Program-made: the position numbers and the translations under genes
Shown here: one piece after another, positions 45,093 through 56,200 of the stretch
Numbering within the stretch: the stretch's first letter is position 1
Layout of the letters: each line of letters opens with the position of its first letter
Assembly (NCBI RefSeq): GCF_023206215.1
Contig: NZ_CP065800.1
Coordinates: forward strand, 3,286,001-3,350,000
DNA length: 64,000 bases
Direction of reading: 5' to 3'
Source: Butyrivibrio fibrisolvens
Lineage (GTDB): Bacteria; Bacillota; Clostridia; Lachnospirales; Lachnospiraceae
The notes under the pieces: model-generated
Databases searched by the model: none
Seen by the model: only the letters and a program-made list of their open reading frames with translations
What the model was told of the DNA's origin: nothing

Positions 45093-46577
45093 ATGTATAT
45101 ATTAGAGTTCTTGCTAGATCATTATATAATGCTTGCTGAACTTATTGGTCTGTGGCTTTTGATGGATTCCGGAATCCATCTGACCAAAAAGACCATACTG
45201 GCGACAAGGATTGTCATCATTTTGATCTTCACAGAGTCAGTTCTATGGTCTTTAGAACTCTGGACACGAAGCTTTGAAACCTTGTCTATAGCAAGGCCTA
45301 TACTCTCTTCTACTATCTATCTGCTCCATCCGGCTATAATGATAGGCATAATAGGCATGGGTGAAGGTATCCGGAAGCAGAAAATGTGGATCCACATACC
45401 TCTTACAATAAGTATCCCTCTTATATATACTTCTCAGTGGACTCATCTTATTTTCTGGTATACCGAAGACAATGTGTATAAAACTGTGAATAGCTTTTTC
45501 AGATATTATCCCTATATCCTGTTTTTCTTTTATGCCTTTGCTCTTGGAATCTACCTTATAGAGAACTTCTCTCTTTTTTACAGAAAGGCCAGAAAAGGAA
45601 TCTTCTTCACGCTTGTATTCTCACTTATGGGAGTTATATTACACGTAGTCGTAGATGTTGATACTGACTACAGTACTCTCTTTGCATCCGTTCTGATACT
45701 ATATTATCTGTTCCTATACATGAACACTTCCAAGATGGATCCGCTTACAGGGCTTATGAATCGCCAATGCTACTATGCTGATTCTAAAAAGGGCAGAGAA
45801 AGAATAAGTGCTGTCGCATCAGTTGATATGAATGATTTAAAGAAAATCAATGATACGATGGGCCACAAAGCCGGTGACGAAGCTCTTCAGACAGTTAGCA
45901 GGTGCCTTAATTTCAAGCGCGAAAGAGCCAAGAATGTATATAGGATAGGCGGCGACGAATTCGCAATATTCTATTATGCCAAGGATGAAGATTATGTCAA
46001 AAATGACCTGGAGCTTATCAAAAAGGAACTGTCCAAGACACCTTATGTATGTGCCTTCGGATACACTATGACAGACAGATCAGAAACGATCGACTCTGCA
46101 ATGACTGATGCAGATCAAAAGATGTACAAAAACAAGGCACAGATCAAGCACACCAATATCAAGAACATCGCAGCCATGAAGCAAGCTACTATTGAAGTAA
46201 TTCATGAAGCCCTGAATTCCGGGATGTGGGGAATGGATTTTGATGAAGAAGGGAATATGATCAAAGTCGAGTGGAGCCAGCAGTTTCGGAAGATGATAGG
46301 CTTTGACGATGAAAGCGACTTCCCTAACGAGCTTGAATCCTGGTCTGATCGTCTGCACCCTGATGACAAAGAAAGAGTTCTTAAAGAATTCAACGATACA
46401 ATTGCAGATTATACTAATCAAAAGACCTATGATGTTGAATATAAATTTAAGACCAAAGACGGTCAATGGCGCAAATTCCATGCCATCGGCAAACTTCTCA
46501 GAAGAGACAATGGTGTTCCTATATCTTATGTTGGAATGTTTGTAGCTATACCAGATGAAGCGAATGCCGTCTCATGA
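45093..46577 (+). CDS. Membrane diguanylate cyclase with C-terminal PAS domain
   Basis: 494 residues; the start ATG at 45093 has GGAGG upstream (19 in-frame codons further up have no ribosome site). The first 220 residues form about seven hydrophobic helices. GGDEF domain from DPLTGLMNRQCYY (about 220) to 350, active loop RIGGDEFAIFYY intact (about 286). The place of the inhibitory RxxD reads RAKN, so product inhibition through the I-site is unlikely. A PAS_3-type domain (about 370-490) lies after the GGDEF, the reverse of the usual order. Divergent from the pel operon, so it is the natural c-di-GMP source for PelD. Confidence 0.92.
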   Translation: MYILEFLLDHYIMLAELIGLWLLMDSGIHLTKKTILATRIVIILIFTESVLWSLELWTRSFETLSIARPILSSTIYLLHPAIMIGIIGMGEGIRKQKMWIHIPLTISIPLIYTSQWTHLIFWYTEDNVYKTVNSFFRYYPYILFFFYAFALGIYLIENFSLFYRKARKGIFFTLVFSLMGVILHVVVDVDTDYSTLFASVLILYYLFLYMNTSKMDPLTGLMNRQCYYADSKKGRERISAVASVDMNDLKKINDTMGHKAGDEALQTVSRCLNFKRERAKNVYRIGGDEFAIFYYAKDEDYVKNDLELIKKELSKTPYVCAFGYTMTDRSETIDSAMTDADQKMYKNKAQIKHTNIKNIAAMKQATIEVIHEALNSGMWGMDFDEEGNMIKVEWSQQFRKMIGFDDESDFPNELESWSDRLHPDDKERVLKEFNDTIADYTNQKTYDVEYKFKTKDGQWRKFHAIGKLLRRDNGVPISYVGMFVAIPDEANAVS

Positions 46578-46601
46578 AGCACTGACAATATACAGCAATA
46601 G

Positions 46602-46656
46602 AAAAAGGCCAATCCCAAATTCCATTAAATGGTATTTAAAGGATTAGCCCTTTTTA
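46602..46656. terminator. Bidirectional terminator
   Basis: AAAAAGGCCAATCC and GGATTAGCCCTTTTT form an imperfect stem between the cyclase gene and the convergent 99-residue ORF, ending in T5. Confidence 0.8.
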
Positions 46657-46681
46657 TTCTTTTACTCTGGGATTATGCTAA

Positions 46682-46981
46682 TTATGCATTTAAGCCGTGG
46701 AGCTTACCAACCTTTTCAAAAAGGTCGTTGCCATTAAGATTTAAAATGCTGTGGAATGCTCCAAACTCCTTAAGTGTAAGATCATAATCTCCGCTATAGA
46801 AATCCTCTACGCATTCCGGTGTCATCTCTACGCCGTACTTTGCAAGTACTTCTACTACCTTCTCGGGTCTATCAAGTCCAATGCTGTCACAGTAGCCCTT
46901 GATGACCATACCAAGATCTCCCATACCGTTAACTTTGGTCTGCGCTACTCTTTGCTCTTTGTTCTCGATTATTGTCGACAT
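46682..46981 (-). CDS. Small conserved-looking protein, unknown
   Basis: 99 residues, no signal peptide or membrane segment, mostly helical (MSTIIENKEQRVAQTKVNGM...), with a segment IGLDRPEKVVEVLAKYGVEM that resembles a small helix-turn-helix, but I cannot assign a family. A GGGGGAATAAGG ribosome region precedes ATG. It is the last gene of the pilus-surface protein cluster before the terminator, possibly cotranscribed with the giant protein. A regulator or chaperone is possible; neither is shown. Confidence 0.65.
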   Translation of the reverse strand: MSTIIENKEQRVAQTKVNGMGDLGMVIKGYCDSIGLDRPEKVVEVLAKYGVEMTPECVEDFYSGDYDLTLKEFGAFHSILNLNGNDLFEKVGKLHGLNA

Positions 46982-46983
46982 CC

Positions 46984-47291
46984 TTATTCCCCCTTTTCAT
47001 CCTTGGAAAAAAGCCAGATAATCCCGAAATTCCAAACATCTTTCGGAATCATCACTACGATTACCGGGTCAAAAAATGTTCTTGACCCAAAGTCATTATA
47101 CATGGCATCAGTGCGAATTCCTACACTTAAATTATCTGTTTTTTGTAATGTAGTAACGTTTTTATGATAACGCCTGATAAAGCCAGTATTCATGCAGAAG
47201 TAAGAAATACCTGAATCTTTATATCGCCGCAATTTTCAAGTTCTGAGGCACTTACTCTTATATTCTTTATATCGTGGCTATTCTCCCGTCT
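46984..47291 (-). pseudogene. Region with two protein-like frames, probable gene remnant
   Basis: Right after the stop of the giant gene the same frame stays open for 32 codons (NIRVSASELENCGDIKIQVF), then stops; a second frame (46984-47232, 82 codons from a TTG) gives NVTTLQKTDNLSVGIRTDAM and ends 3 bp before the next gene. Both read like protein, neither has a good start. One explanation is a frameshifted remnant of an extracellular domain; the second frame would need its own TTG start without a ribosome site. Confidence 0.4.
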
Positions 47292-50200
47292 TTAATCCAG
47301 ATCATAAAGTTCCTGCCTTAGCAGCGACATGGAGTCGGTGCTGTGTACGGTAGATGTTACGCCATTGACTTCACCTGTAAGGGCTGCATGTACGTAGATA
47401 TCGAGGGTGTCCGACTCGCCCATCGCAACTCCGGAGCCGTTGTTATTAAGGTCATATATAGGAATGTCAACTTCTATGTAATAGGTCACAAAGGCATTGG
47501 ACGTTCGCTCGCCGTTATAGATACGATAGTATCCATCTCCTCCTGCCGTCAATCTGGTCTTCTCTCCATCTTCTATGATTCCATTGCCGTTAGTATCTGC
47601 GCACAGATATGCAGGATATGGAGCAGCAGGCGTTGTTGACGAGCTGTAGGATGCTCCATACGGTCCAAGAGCATAGGTGAGCGTTTGTGAATTATAATTC
47701 GTATATTGCTGGCTTCTCATACCATAGCTGAAATTGACTCTGATATTCTGCGTCTTAATTCCTACATTAAGGTCAGTCAGAGAGAAGTATACAGGATAGT
47801 ATGCATCTACATTAAGTGAATCTACTGTATCCCCTTCTTCATTAATAGCAGTATTGGCCTGCTCATCTGTTACATACATCTCCTGTGCATAAGCATCATA
47901 TGGAAGCTTATCTGTTGTCAGCTCCTTACTGAAGGCTTCATCTGTTATGGATATACTTGCAGCCTTAACACCGGAGTTATATGCCATGATCATGGTGTTA
48001 ATAAAGAGCTGTACTTCAGGGGTTGTACATTGAGTTACTGCACTGTGCCCTACACCTGAATATGATATATTACCCCTGTTGTATATATAATAGTTGTTTC
48101 TTACATCATGAGGTGATGCCTCATATACATCATTGGCTCCGTTTTTGGTATATGTGGATACGAAATTCTGAACATGTTCTCCGGGCTCTACAGTACCGTT
48201 TCCATTGGTATCCATATCTCGGCTGTCAAGTGTATACCACACTGTGATATCACTTTCTCCGTCAGCATTATTGTCCATATCAAGGTTCAGCTGGAAGTAC
48301 TGACCATGGGTACTTGCTACGAACATCTCATCTTCCAGATCATATGGGTACTTGGAAATAGTACCTTCATTAACAAGTGACACATAGTATGCATTCTTAT
48401 TAGAGTTTCTGTTAGTGTAACCTCCAACTGCAAGATTCTTATAAGTATTCGAACCAAATATTGAATGATTAGTAGTTGCAAGTTTATATGATCCGGAAAG
48501 CGCATTTCCTGAATTTGGAAGATATGGGGATGGATCATAAACTGTACTATAGGCACTTCCATACACATTATTGGCACCTACATATCCAAACCTGTCCATA
48601 CCACACAGATCTCTTATTGCGTTACTCAGATATGAACTTGCAAACCAATCTGACCACTGGGACTGTATTACAAACTGCCTGTAACTACTGCCTGCAAGGT
48701 TAGCATTAAGTCCGGCTCTTCCATACAAGGAAGTATCATATATCCACGAAGTAGTATCATGGGTAAAGAGCATCGCGCGTCCACTCTTTCCATATGTAAC
48801 CAGGGACTTTACAGCATTCTCATTAGGAATATTAGGGAACATGTCTGTAAATCCTACTATGATCATATCGTAAGATGAAAGCTGAGTCGGGCCTGTCGGT
48901 CTTTCATTGGCATCATCAGTATCTCCGTCACCATTTCTATCTATTGCTTCATTAAAATTACCTGCTATAGTTGTCGGCGATACAAGGTGACCTCCTTCAA
49001 GTTCTACTTCAAGGATATCGCTTTCTTCTGTGATCTTAGATGCATCATAATTCTTTTCATAAGCTATACCAAAATCATATGAACTTATAGAATAAATATT
49101 GACATCATATCCAGGTATATTCTCAAGCATACTGTACCAGTCGCTTGAAGGGCTATAATACTGCTGATACGACAAGTCTCTGCTTACAGCTCCGGATATA
49201 TCATAAGTCTTGGCTATATCTGAACCTCCGCCAGCACTTGTACTGTTAGGAATATACGGGAATACTTGCAGTACATTAATCTCAACTCTCTCTTCTGCAC
49301 CTGATGGGATAACAGCACAGATACCGCTTATCGAATCATGCGAACACAGAGATGCATTCTCACTATTGGGCTTGTTATTGGTAATCTTGAGTTTCCATGC
49401 AACACTTCCATAATATCCGTTTGGAAGCTGTCTTGTCAGATGATAAGTTGTATAAGGCATAAGAGATGTAGTAGAACCGCCAGTTATAGAAAGGTTCATG
49501 ATCTCTTCTGTAAAAGTCTTATCAATCTGATCGTTGGACTTGGTCTCATCTGTAGATCCTGCAAATCGTCCATCGCCATTACTGTCAAGGAATAGCTGTA
49601 CAGAATATGTAGCATCCAAAAGATCCGGGTTAGCTACATCCGTGATCATAAAGTCAAAATCCAGATAATACTGTCCGTCAGACCCCGGCGATAGAAATAC
49701 ACACTGATTAGGATCTAATATGTTACCATTTGTAACAGCTACATATTCTGTAGGAACAGATGTTACATCCACGGTAAGCTTAGACTTATTCAGACCCTCT
49801 GTTATAAGATCTGTGAACTTAGATCCCATTGTCTCCGTCACGAAATTAGTATACTTCCTGCTGCTAAAGCTATCACCCATACCGGCTTTGACGAACTTGT
49901 ACATCTGGGAATTGGTATCTAGTCTTCCTGCAAATGTTCCGGATGTAGTTGTTAATTTAGAAGCACCTGCACTTATTCCATTTGGTACAATGATAGACTC
50001 CAGTCCATTTCCATTAAGATTTGTATTAAAAGTAAAAAGGTCATCAGATACTATTACCGGGTAGCCAAGCTCTAAGAAGTTCTCAAGCTCTTTTTCCTGA
50101 ATGCTTGTGATATCATTGCCGGACAGCCTGAGGTTCACAGATGTATTATGTGTGACAGCAACTGATCCAAAATCTGCACCATCGACATACATAGCACTAT

Positions 50201-53200
50201 CATTCATAGAATCGCCAACGTGGGTATATAGTATACCATTCATATTAGAACTGTTATAAACAGAATACTTACTTGTCTTATACCACTTAGTACCATTCCA
50301 GTTATATACTGTTCCATCATTAGCTGTATAGCTAAGTGTAGAAGGTACTCCCTTATTAGATTTGTAATTGCCATTATTGTTTCTTAAACGCCAACGGCCA
50401 GAACTGTCGCTGACTTTGTTTTCAACGTACCACTCCCAAGTTCTGCCATTATTATCCTCGATTCCGGTCACAGTTTCCGGCATTCCCGTGCACTGCTCCG
50501 TAGTATCTTTAATGTTCATGATAGCCTTAGTCGCATTTTTGATACCATAATAATACGTAGTGACAGATTGGTTAGTAACTCCATAAGTATAAACGGCAGT
50601 ATCAATTGTCTGTGATCCTATATAGATAACATCATAATCTTCGCAAGGATCACCGATTATGCCTGCAAACTCAGATGTTGTCATACCTGTTATCTTGATC
50701 CTGTTAAGGATAGTCGTCTGGGCAGCACTTCCCTGTGAGAAGGTACCTGTCATATAATCAGGGTCTTCAAGAAGTGACAGATTAGGTGCAAACTTCTCTG
50801 CGAAGACTTCAGCCCTCTGAGCCTGCCTGTACTCAACATCTGCTCCGCCGTCATCATACTGGAAGTACTTGAAAGCATAGCAAGGCTCAAGCTCAAGGAC
50901 ACGGATTGACGACTTATACAAAGTCAGATCACTTCCTGAGAAAATAAGTATATACTGAACTACCACAGACGGGCTGATGGTATAGCTCATATTGCCTATA
51001 CTCTTACGGCCTCTGTATACGTTCTCTCTTATTATGAATTCAAGCAGCTCTTCAAAACCCGATGATATCATCGGATTGGTATAGGTCTTGGCGAAACTTC
51101 TGTTGAAGACTTCCGGAACATTCTTGTACTCTACACCGAAACTGCTGGTGAAGTCGCCGGTATTATATTTTCCAATATATATATTCTTATAATTATATGC
51201 TCCGTTTACCTTGGTTACGTCCTTGGAAGCCTCATAATTACTACTTCCTGTAGAAAAAGAGGTATAGTTTGAAATACCTGCAAGTGAAGACGTAAATGTA
51301 CCATCATCATCGCTTGAAAGGCCAGGCGTATTAAGGATGATATTGTCCTTAATATCAGTCATCAAAAATCTTGAAAGTGCGTAATACGTAGAAGCCTTAG
51401 AGTTAAGGGCAGAAGCTGCATTATTGTCATATATACTTCTATTAACAATAACCGCCTGTGGGTATACTCCTGTAGTACCTGACTGTGAGTATGAGCTTGT
51501 AAGTATCTGCCTTGCGCAGTCAACAGGGATATCGTAGATCTTCCTGGTATCAGATTCACCATCTCCTATCGCGCTCTTACCATCTAATGTCATACCATCA
51601 GCAGACAGATATACAAGATCTGCATCTGTTATGGAACCTACGATATCATTTATCTCCTCATTATAACCTTCACGTTCCTTATCAAAAGTATCGCAAAGAG
51701 TATACAGATACAAAGTCAGATTGACATTGTTGTCATCAGTCCTAGTCTCATCATCACCAAATACGTAGTATTTGAGCCAGTCATGATTGATCGTGATGTA
51801 GTAGGCGTAGCCGTATCCTGCAAAATATTTGCCGCTGCTTGGCTTTGTAAGTGAGAAATTGTACCTGTCAGTTTCTGCTACGCCGCTAAGTAGCGAAGCA
51901 TCTTCGGCGCAGCTAAGGACATAGTATCCCCCTTCCATCTCTTTGGCATTGTCATACTTTTGTGTGCTGTCAACTATCTCGTCAGTATCGGAGTCTGTAC
52001 CTGATCCGGTATTTGTTCCGGTCCCTGTGCCTGAACCGGTGTCTGTACCTGTGCCTGTACCGGTTCCTGTAGCTATCATCACATTGCGGTGTCTTAGTCC
52101 TGAAGGCTCGGAAGACGCAGGTGTTCCCTGATCATTGATAGTATCAGAAGATCCGCTTCCTTCTGATGCATTGGCGCTTCCTGACAGGCCGGAATCGCCT
52201 GAGCTGCCGCCATCTCCATCACCGCCTGAATTATTGCCTGATTCGTTGCCATCTCCATTATTGTTATTGTCACCGGATCCGCCGTCTGTATTATTGTTAT
52301 TATTAGTAGTATTATCTGTATTATTGTCCTGACTTGGTTCTTGTGTATTATCTCCGGAACCTGAGCCTTCTGTATTACCGCCGGAGCCAGTACTTCCCGA
52401 GCTACCGCCAGAACCTGTACTTCCTGTACTTCCGCCAGAGCCTGAACCACCTGCGCTGCTACCTGATCCGCCCGCACCTGATCCCGAAGAAGTCTTGCCT
52501 GTTGACGCTGACCCGGAGCTAGTAGATTCATCAGATGAACCGGAAGATGATTTTGAAGAGTCCGCAGAACTCTCTGTAGAAGCTGAGCCTGCAGCATCCG
52601 CTTCATCGTCGCTACTACCTGTGCTTGCTGACGCAGATGATGATGACTTTGTAGACTTCTTAGAGCCGGTAGATTCGCCATCTTCTTCATCAGCGATAAC
52701 TACGATCTTGATAGTGATATACTCGGACTCGTCATCACTTCCAGCTGGTTTTAAAGTAATAGTATATATACCGGGCTCTGAAGGAATGATTGGAAGAGTA
52801 TAGGTATATGTCTCATCATCTACTGATGATTCCTTTACACTTGTATCTCCGGATATATCTTTACTTCCTGACTTGCCGGAACCTTCTTTATCCTCTAAGT
52901 CTTCGTCATCTTCTGTATCAAAGTCGTCTTTAGCAGAGCCATCTTTACCGGAATCGTCTTTATTAGAGTCATCTGCAGTATTGCCGATCTTAGAATCGTT
53001 ATCAGAACTTGATCCGCCTTTATTACCTGTATTATCTGCACCAGAATCAGAGCCGGAAGATCCTGTACCATCACTACTTCCGCCGTTATTACCTGATCCG
53101 GAGCCGCTTCCGTCAGAACCCGAGCCGCTGCCATTATCACCTGACCCGGAACCATTACCACCATCGTCTGAGCCTAAGCCGCTGCCTCCATCATTATCAG

Positions 53201-56200
53201 ATGAGCCTTGATCCCCAGAGCCTGAGCTGCTTCCGCCCTCACCAGCTGCTGTCGCAGTCATATAGAGTCTGCCACTGTTTTGGCTATAATTATCAAGCCT
53301 TGCCTGACCATCAGATGAGTCGTCGCCACCTTCTCCTCCGCTGTTATTACCACCACCTGATGAGCCGCCATCTCCTTCAGATCCATTATCGTCACCTGAC
53401 GAGCCGCCGTCTCCTCCGGATTCATTACCGTCACCTGACGAGCCGCGGTCTCCTCCGGATTCATTAACGTCACCTGACGAGTCGCCATTTTCTCCTGCTC
53501 CACTACCACCACCTGATGAGCCACCTTCTCCTCCGGATCCGTTGTCTCCACCTGATGTATCTGTGTCAGAGCTACTCTTATCAGAATCCTCGTCATCTTC
53601 GTCATCTTCAGAGCCGCCATTTGAATTTGAGCCACTTCCTGCGTTCTCATCAACCTCAAATGACTGTTCTATATCAACCTGCATATTGGTCTCAAGTACG
53701 AAGTTAGCTATCTCGCTAAGGGACATAGTAACAGTATGCTCGTCACCTGCTTCGAGATCTTCTTCCTCTTCACTTGTCGTAGGTGCGCTGTCAATGTCAT
53801 CTATGTCATCGATACCTTCTGAGTCATAGGTGGAGTAATACATGGATGTATGAAGCTCTACCTTATTCGCACTAATTGTAAGTGTAAGAGCATTTGCTGC
53901 AGTTGTATCACTTTCTGGTCTAATACTAATATTATATTTTCCAGTATCTGTAACTGTTATGGATAATATATCTTCATATTGTATATCCGAATCGCCTGAT
54001 ACTGCTGTATGATTTTTTATGTTAACCGTACACTTAGAACTATCCCCAGAGATTGCCGTAATCTCTCCTTTTTCTAAATTTGCGCAGTTAGAACCAATGA
54101 TACATATAATCGTTTTACTGTTAGCAAAATTAACTTCATCCAGAGTATAACTTGTTCCTGATTCACCTCCTGTAAGTAATACTCCATCTACTTTATATAT
54201 AACAACCGATGAAAAAACCAGCGTCAGATAATCATCTGTATTGCTACTATTTTCTGGCCCTAATACAAGAGTAAGGATACCGCTTTTAGAGAGATTAACT
54301 ACTAGTTTTTTAGCCGCTTTGATATTAGGATTATTACCTCCATACTCTGCCATGTCACTAACTGTAACATAACCTTCATATGGCTCGTCTACATTTGAAA
54401 TACTTGTAAACTTTGATGAAGGCTTAACTTCAAAATTCTCATTTGAGGAACCAACATAAAATGTTCCTAAAGTTCCTAAAGTCATTTTTTCTGAAGGATA
54501 ATAGGTTCCACTAATCTCTTCTTCTGAATCAAATGTTGCAGAGGCAGAGATAGAGTATACGTTATAAAACGAGAACGAAATATAAAACCTTCCTGTATTA
54601 GGATCAATAGAAGAATCATTTACTGAAAGATCAAATGAATATACCCCTGTTTCATTTGCGCCAAGCTTTACTGATGAATTTTTCTCCTCTAATTTGTTTA
54701 ATTTAGTAAGAACACCTGTGTCTGTATTTACTACCCATGTATAACTATAGGTACCGGATTTCTTAACAAAAACTTCTTCGTTATCAACAGTAACAACACT
54801 ACCAACACACCCTGTTATTACTGCTGTTTCGTCCTTATTGGTAACTTTTATAGGGTTAGTGCTGGATACACGATTTTTAGACGCATTATAATAGGAGCCG
54901 TTATATTCCGCATATAACAACGTCTCTCCGGTAAAATTGAACAAAAGATAATAAACTGAGTCAAAATTCTCAATATGCGTGTTTGTCTCATTATTATAGA
55001 CTTCGACATCAACTTTTACTTTATAATCAGTAATATTGCCAGTATATGTAAAACGCGCCGTATTATTTTCAAGTATTTCTTTAGATACATCGTTTTTGTC
55101 AACACGCCATTCGAACCTATATAAAGATGAATTCTTAGAAACATGATTAAGCGTATCATCTTTGTTAATCACACTTGCAGTCAGATCTATTTTATAGGCG
55201 ATTTTCTGCCCCTCTTGTGTTTCTACTGTTTCGCTTTCCGTCACCCCTATATAATCGCCGCTATGATAATAATTATTCTTATTATCTCGTACAGTAGATA
55301 TATAATTCAGTTCAAACCTAAGTCTATCAGAATCAGATACTGATGTTTTTTCAGGAGATACTCTAGCCCATGCATTGCCTGTTCCAATTGGTTTTAGATC
55401 TAGAGTATATGTGTTATCTCCATTTGATTTTAATTGAATTGTACTTATTCCTTCTACCGTAGTAGAATCCGATATATTTGCCACTTCTACAACAGGCGAC
55501 AGTTCAATAAATGAAGATGTATTCTCGTCCCATCCAAGATATTTAATGGTATAGGTATACATATTAGTATCACTATTGTAGTCATCTTCAGACATAGTAA
55601 TAGTAGGTATACCCGATGAGTTGCCCGAATCTATTGCCTTTATCTGACCTTTGTAGTTATATACAGCATAAAATGTATCAACTACCACTACATCAAACGG
55701 GAATGCATCGGGCATTGGATATCTGTACTCGTTATTTGCGCTGTATTTTGCTTCTACTGTTAGTCCCGTATATTTATTTGCTGCATTTGCTTTTAATGTA
55801 ATACTTTTTCCAATACTAATCTGATTTGGCTTATTATTAACAGTCTCAATACTATTTGTATTATCTGTAGTGTTTATATCAAGATTATCATAATAAGCAT
55901 TCGTCCATGTATACTCAAATCCTGTATCATAGTTAGATACCGGTTTAAACTTGCCTTCAGATGTAAGGACGCCAATATAGGCGTTTAATTTTATACCGTC
56001 TTTTTTGCCAATATAGAGATTGATCTTCTTATTCTCTGTTTCATTTATTTTTTTATAATAATATATTGGATTGCCATCACTATCTTTTTCCCCGTCTATA
56101 CTGATTCCAAGGTAATAAACGATCTCCGCCGCCGGCTCCGCGCATGTGACCATGGCATTATAAATTCTGTAGCCTCCGTTTGTGTCAGAGACCACATACC

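Noticed and set aside
53330..53480. Regularly spaced similar 20-30 bp units resembling a CRISPR array
   Set aside because: The units are codon-phased coding repeats of a Gly/Ser/Asp region, with no unique spacers and no cas genes.
52094..53829. Several long open frames on both strands inside the giant surface gene
   Set aside because: They arise because the Gly/Ser/Asp-rich coding repeat lacks stop codons in other frames; their products are low-complexity mirror sequences.
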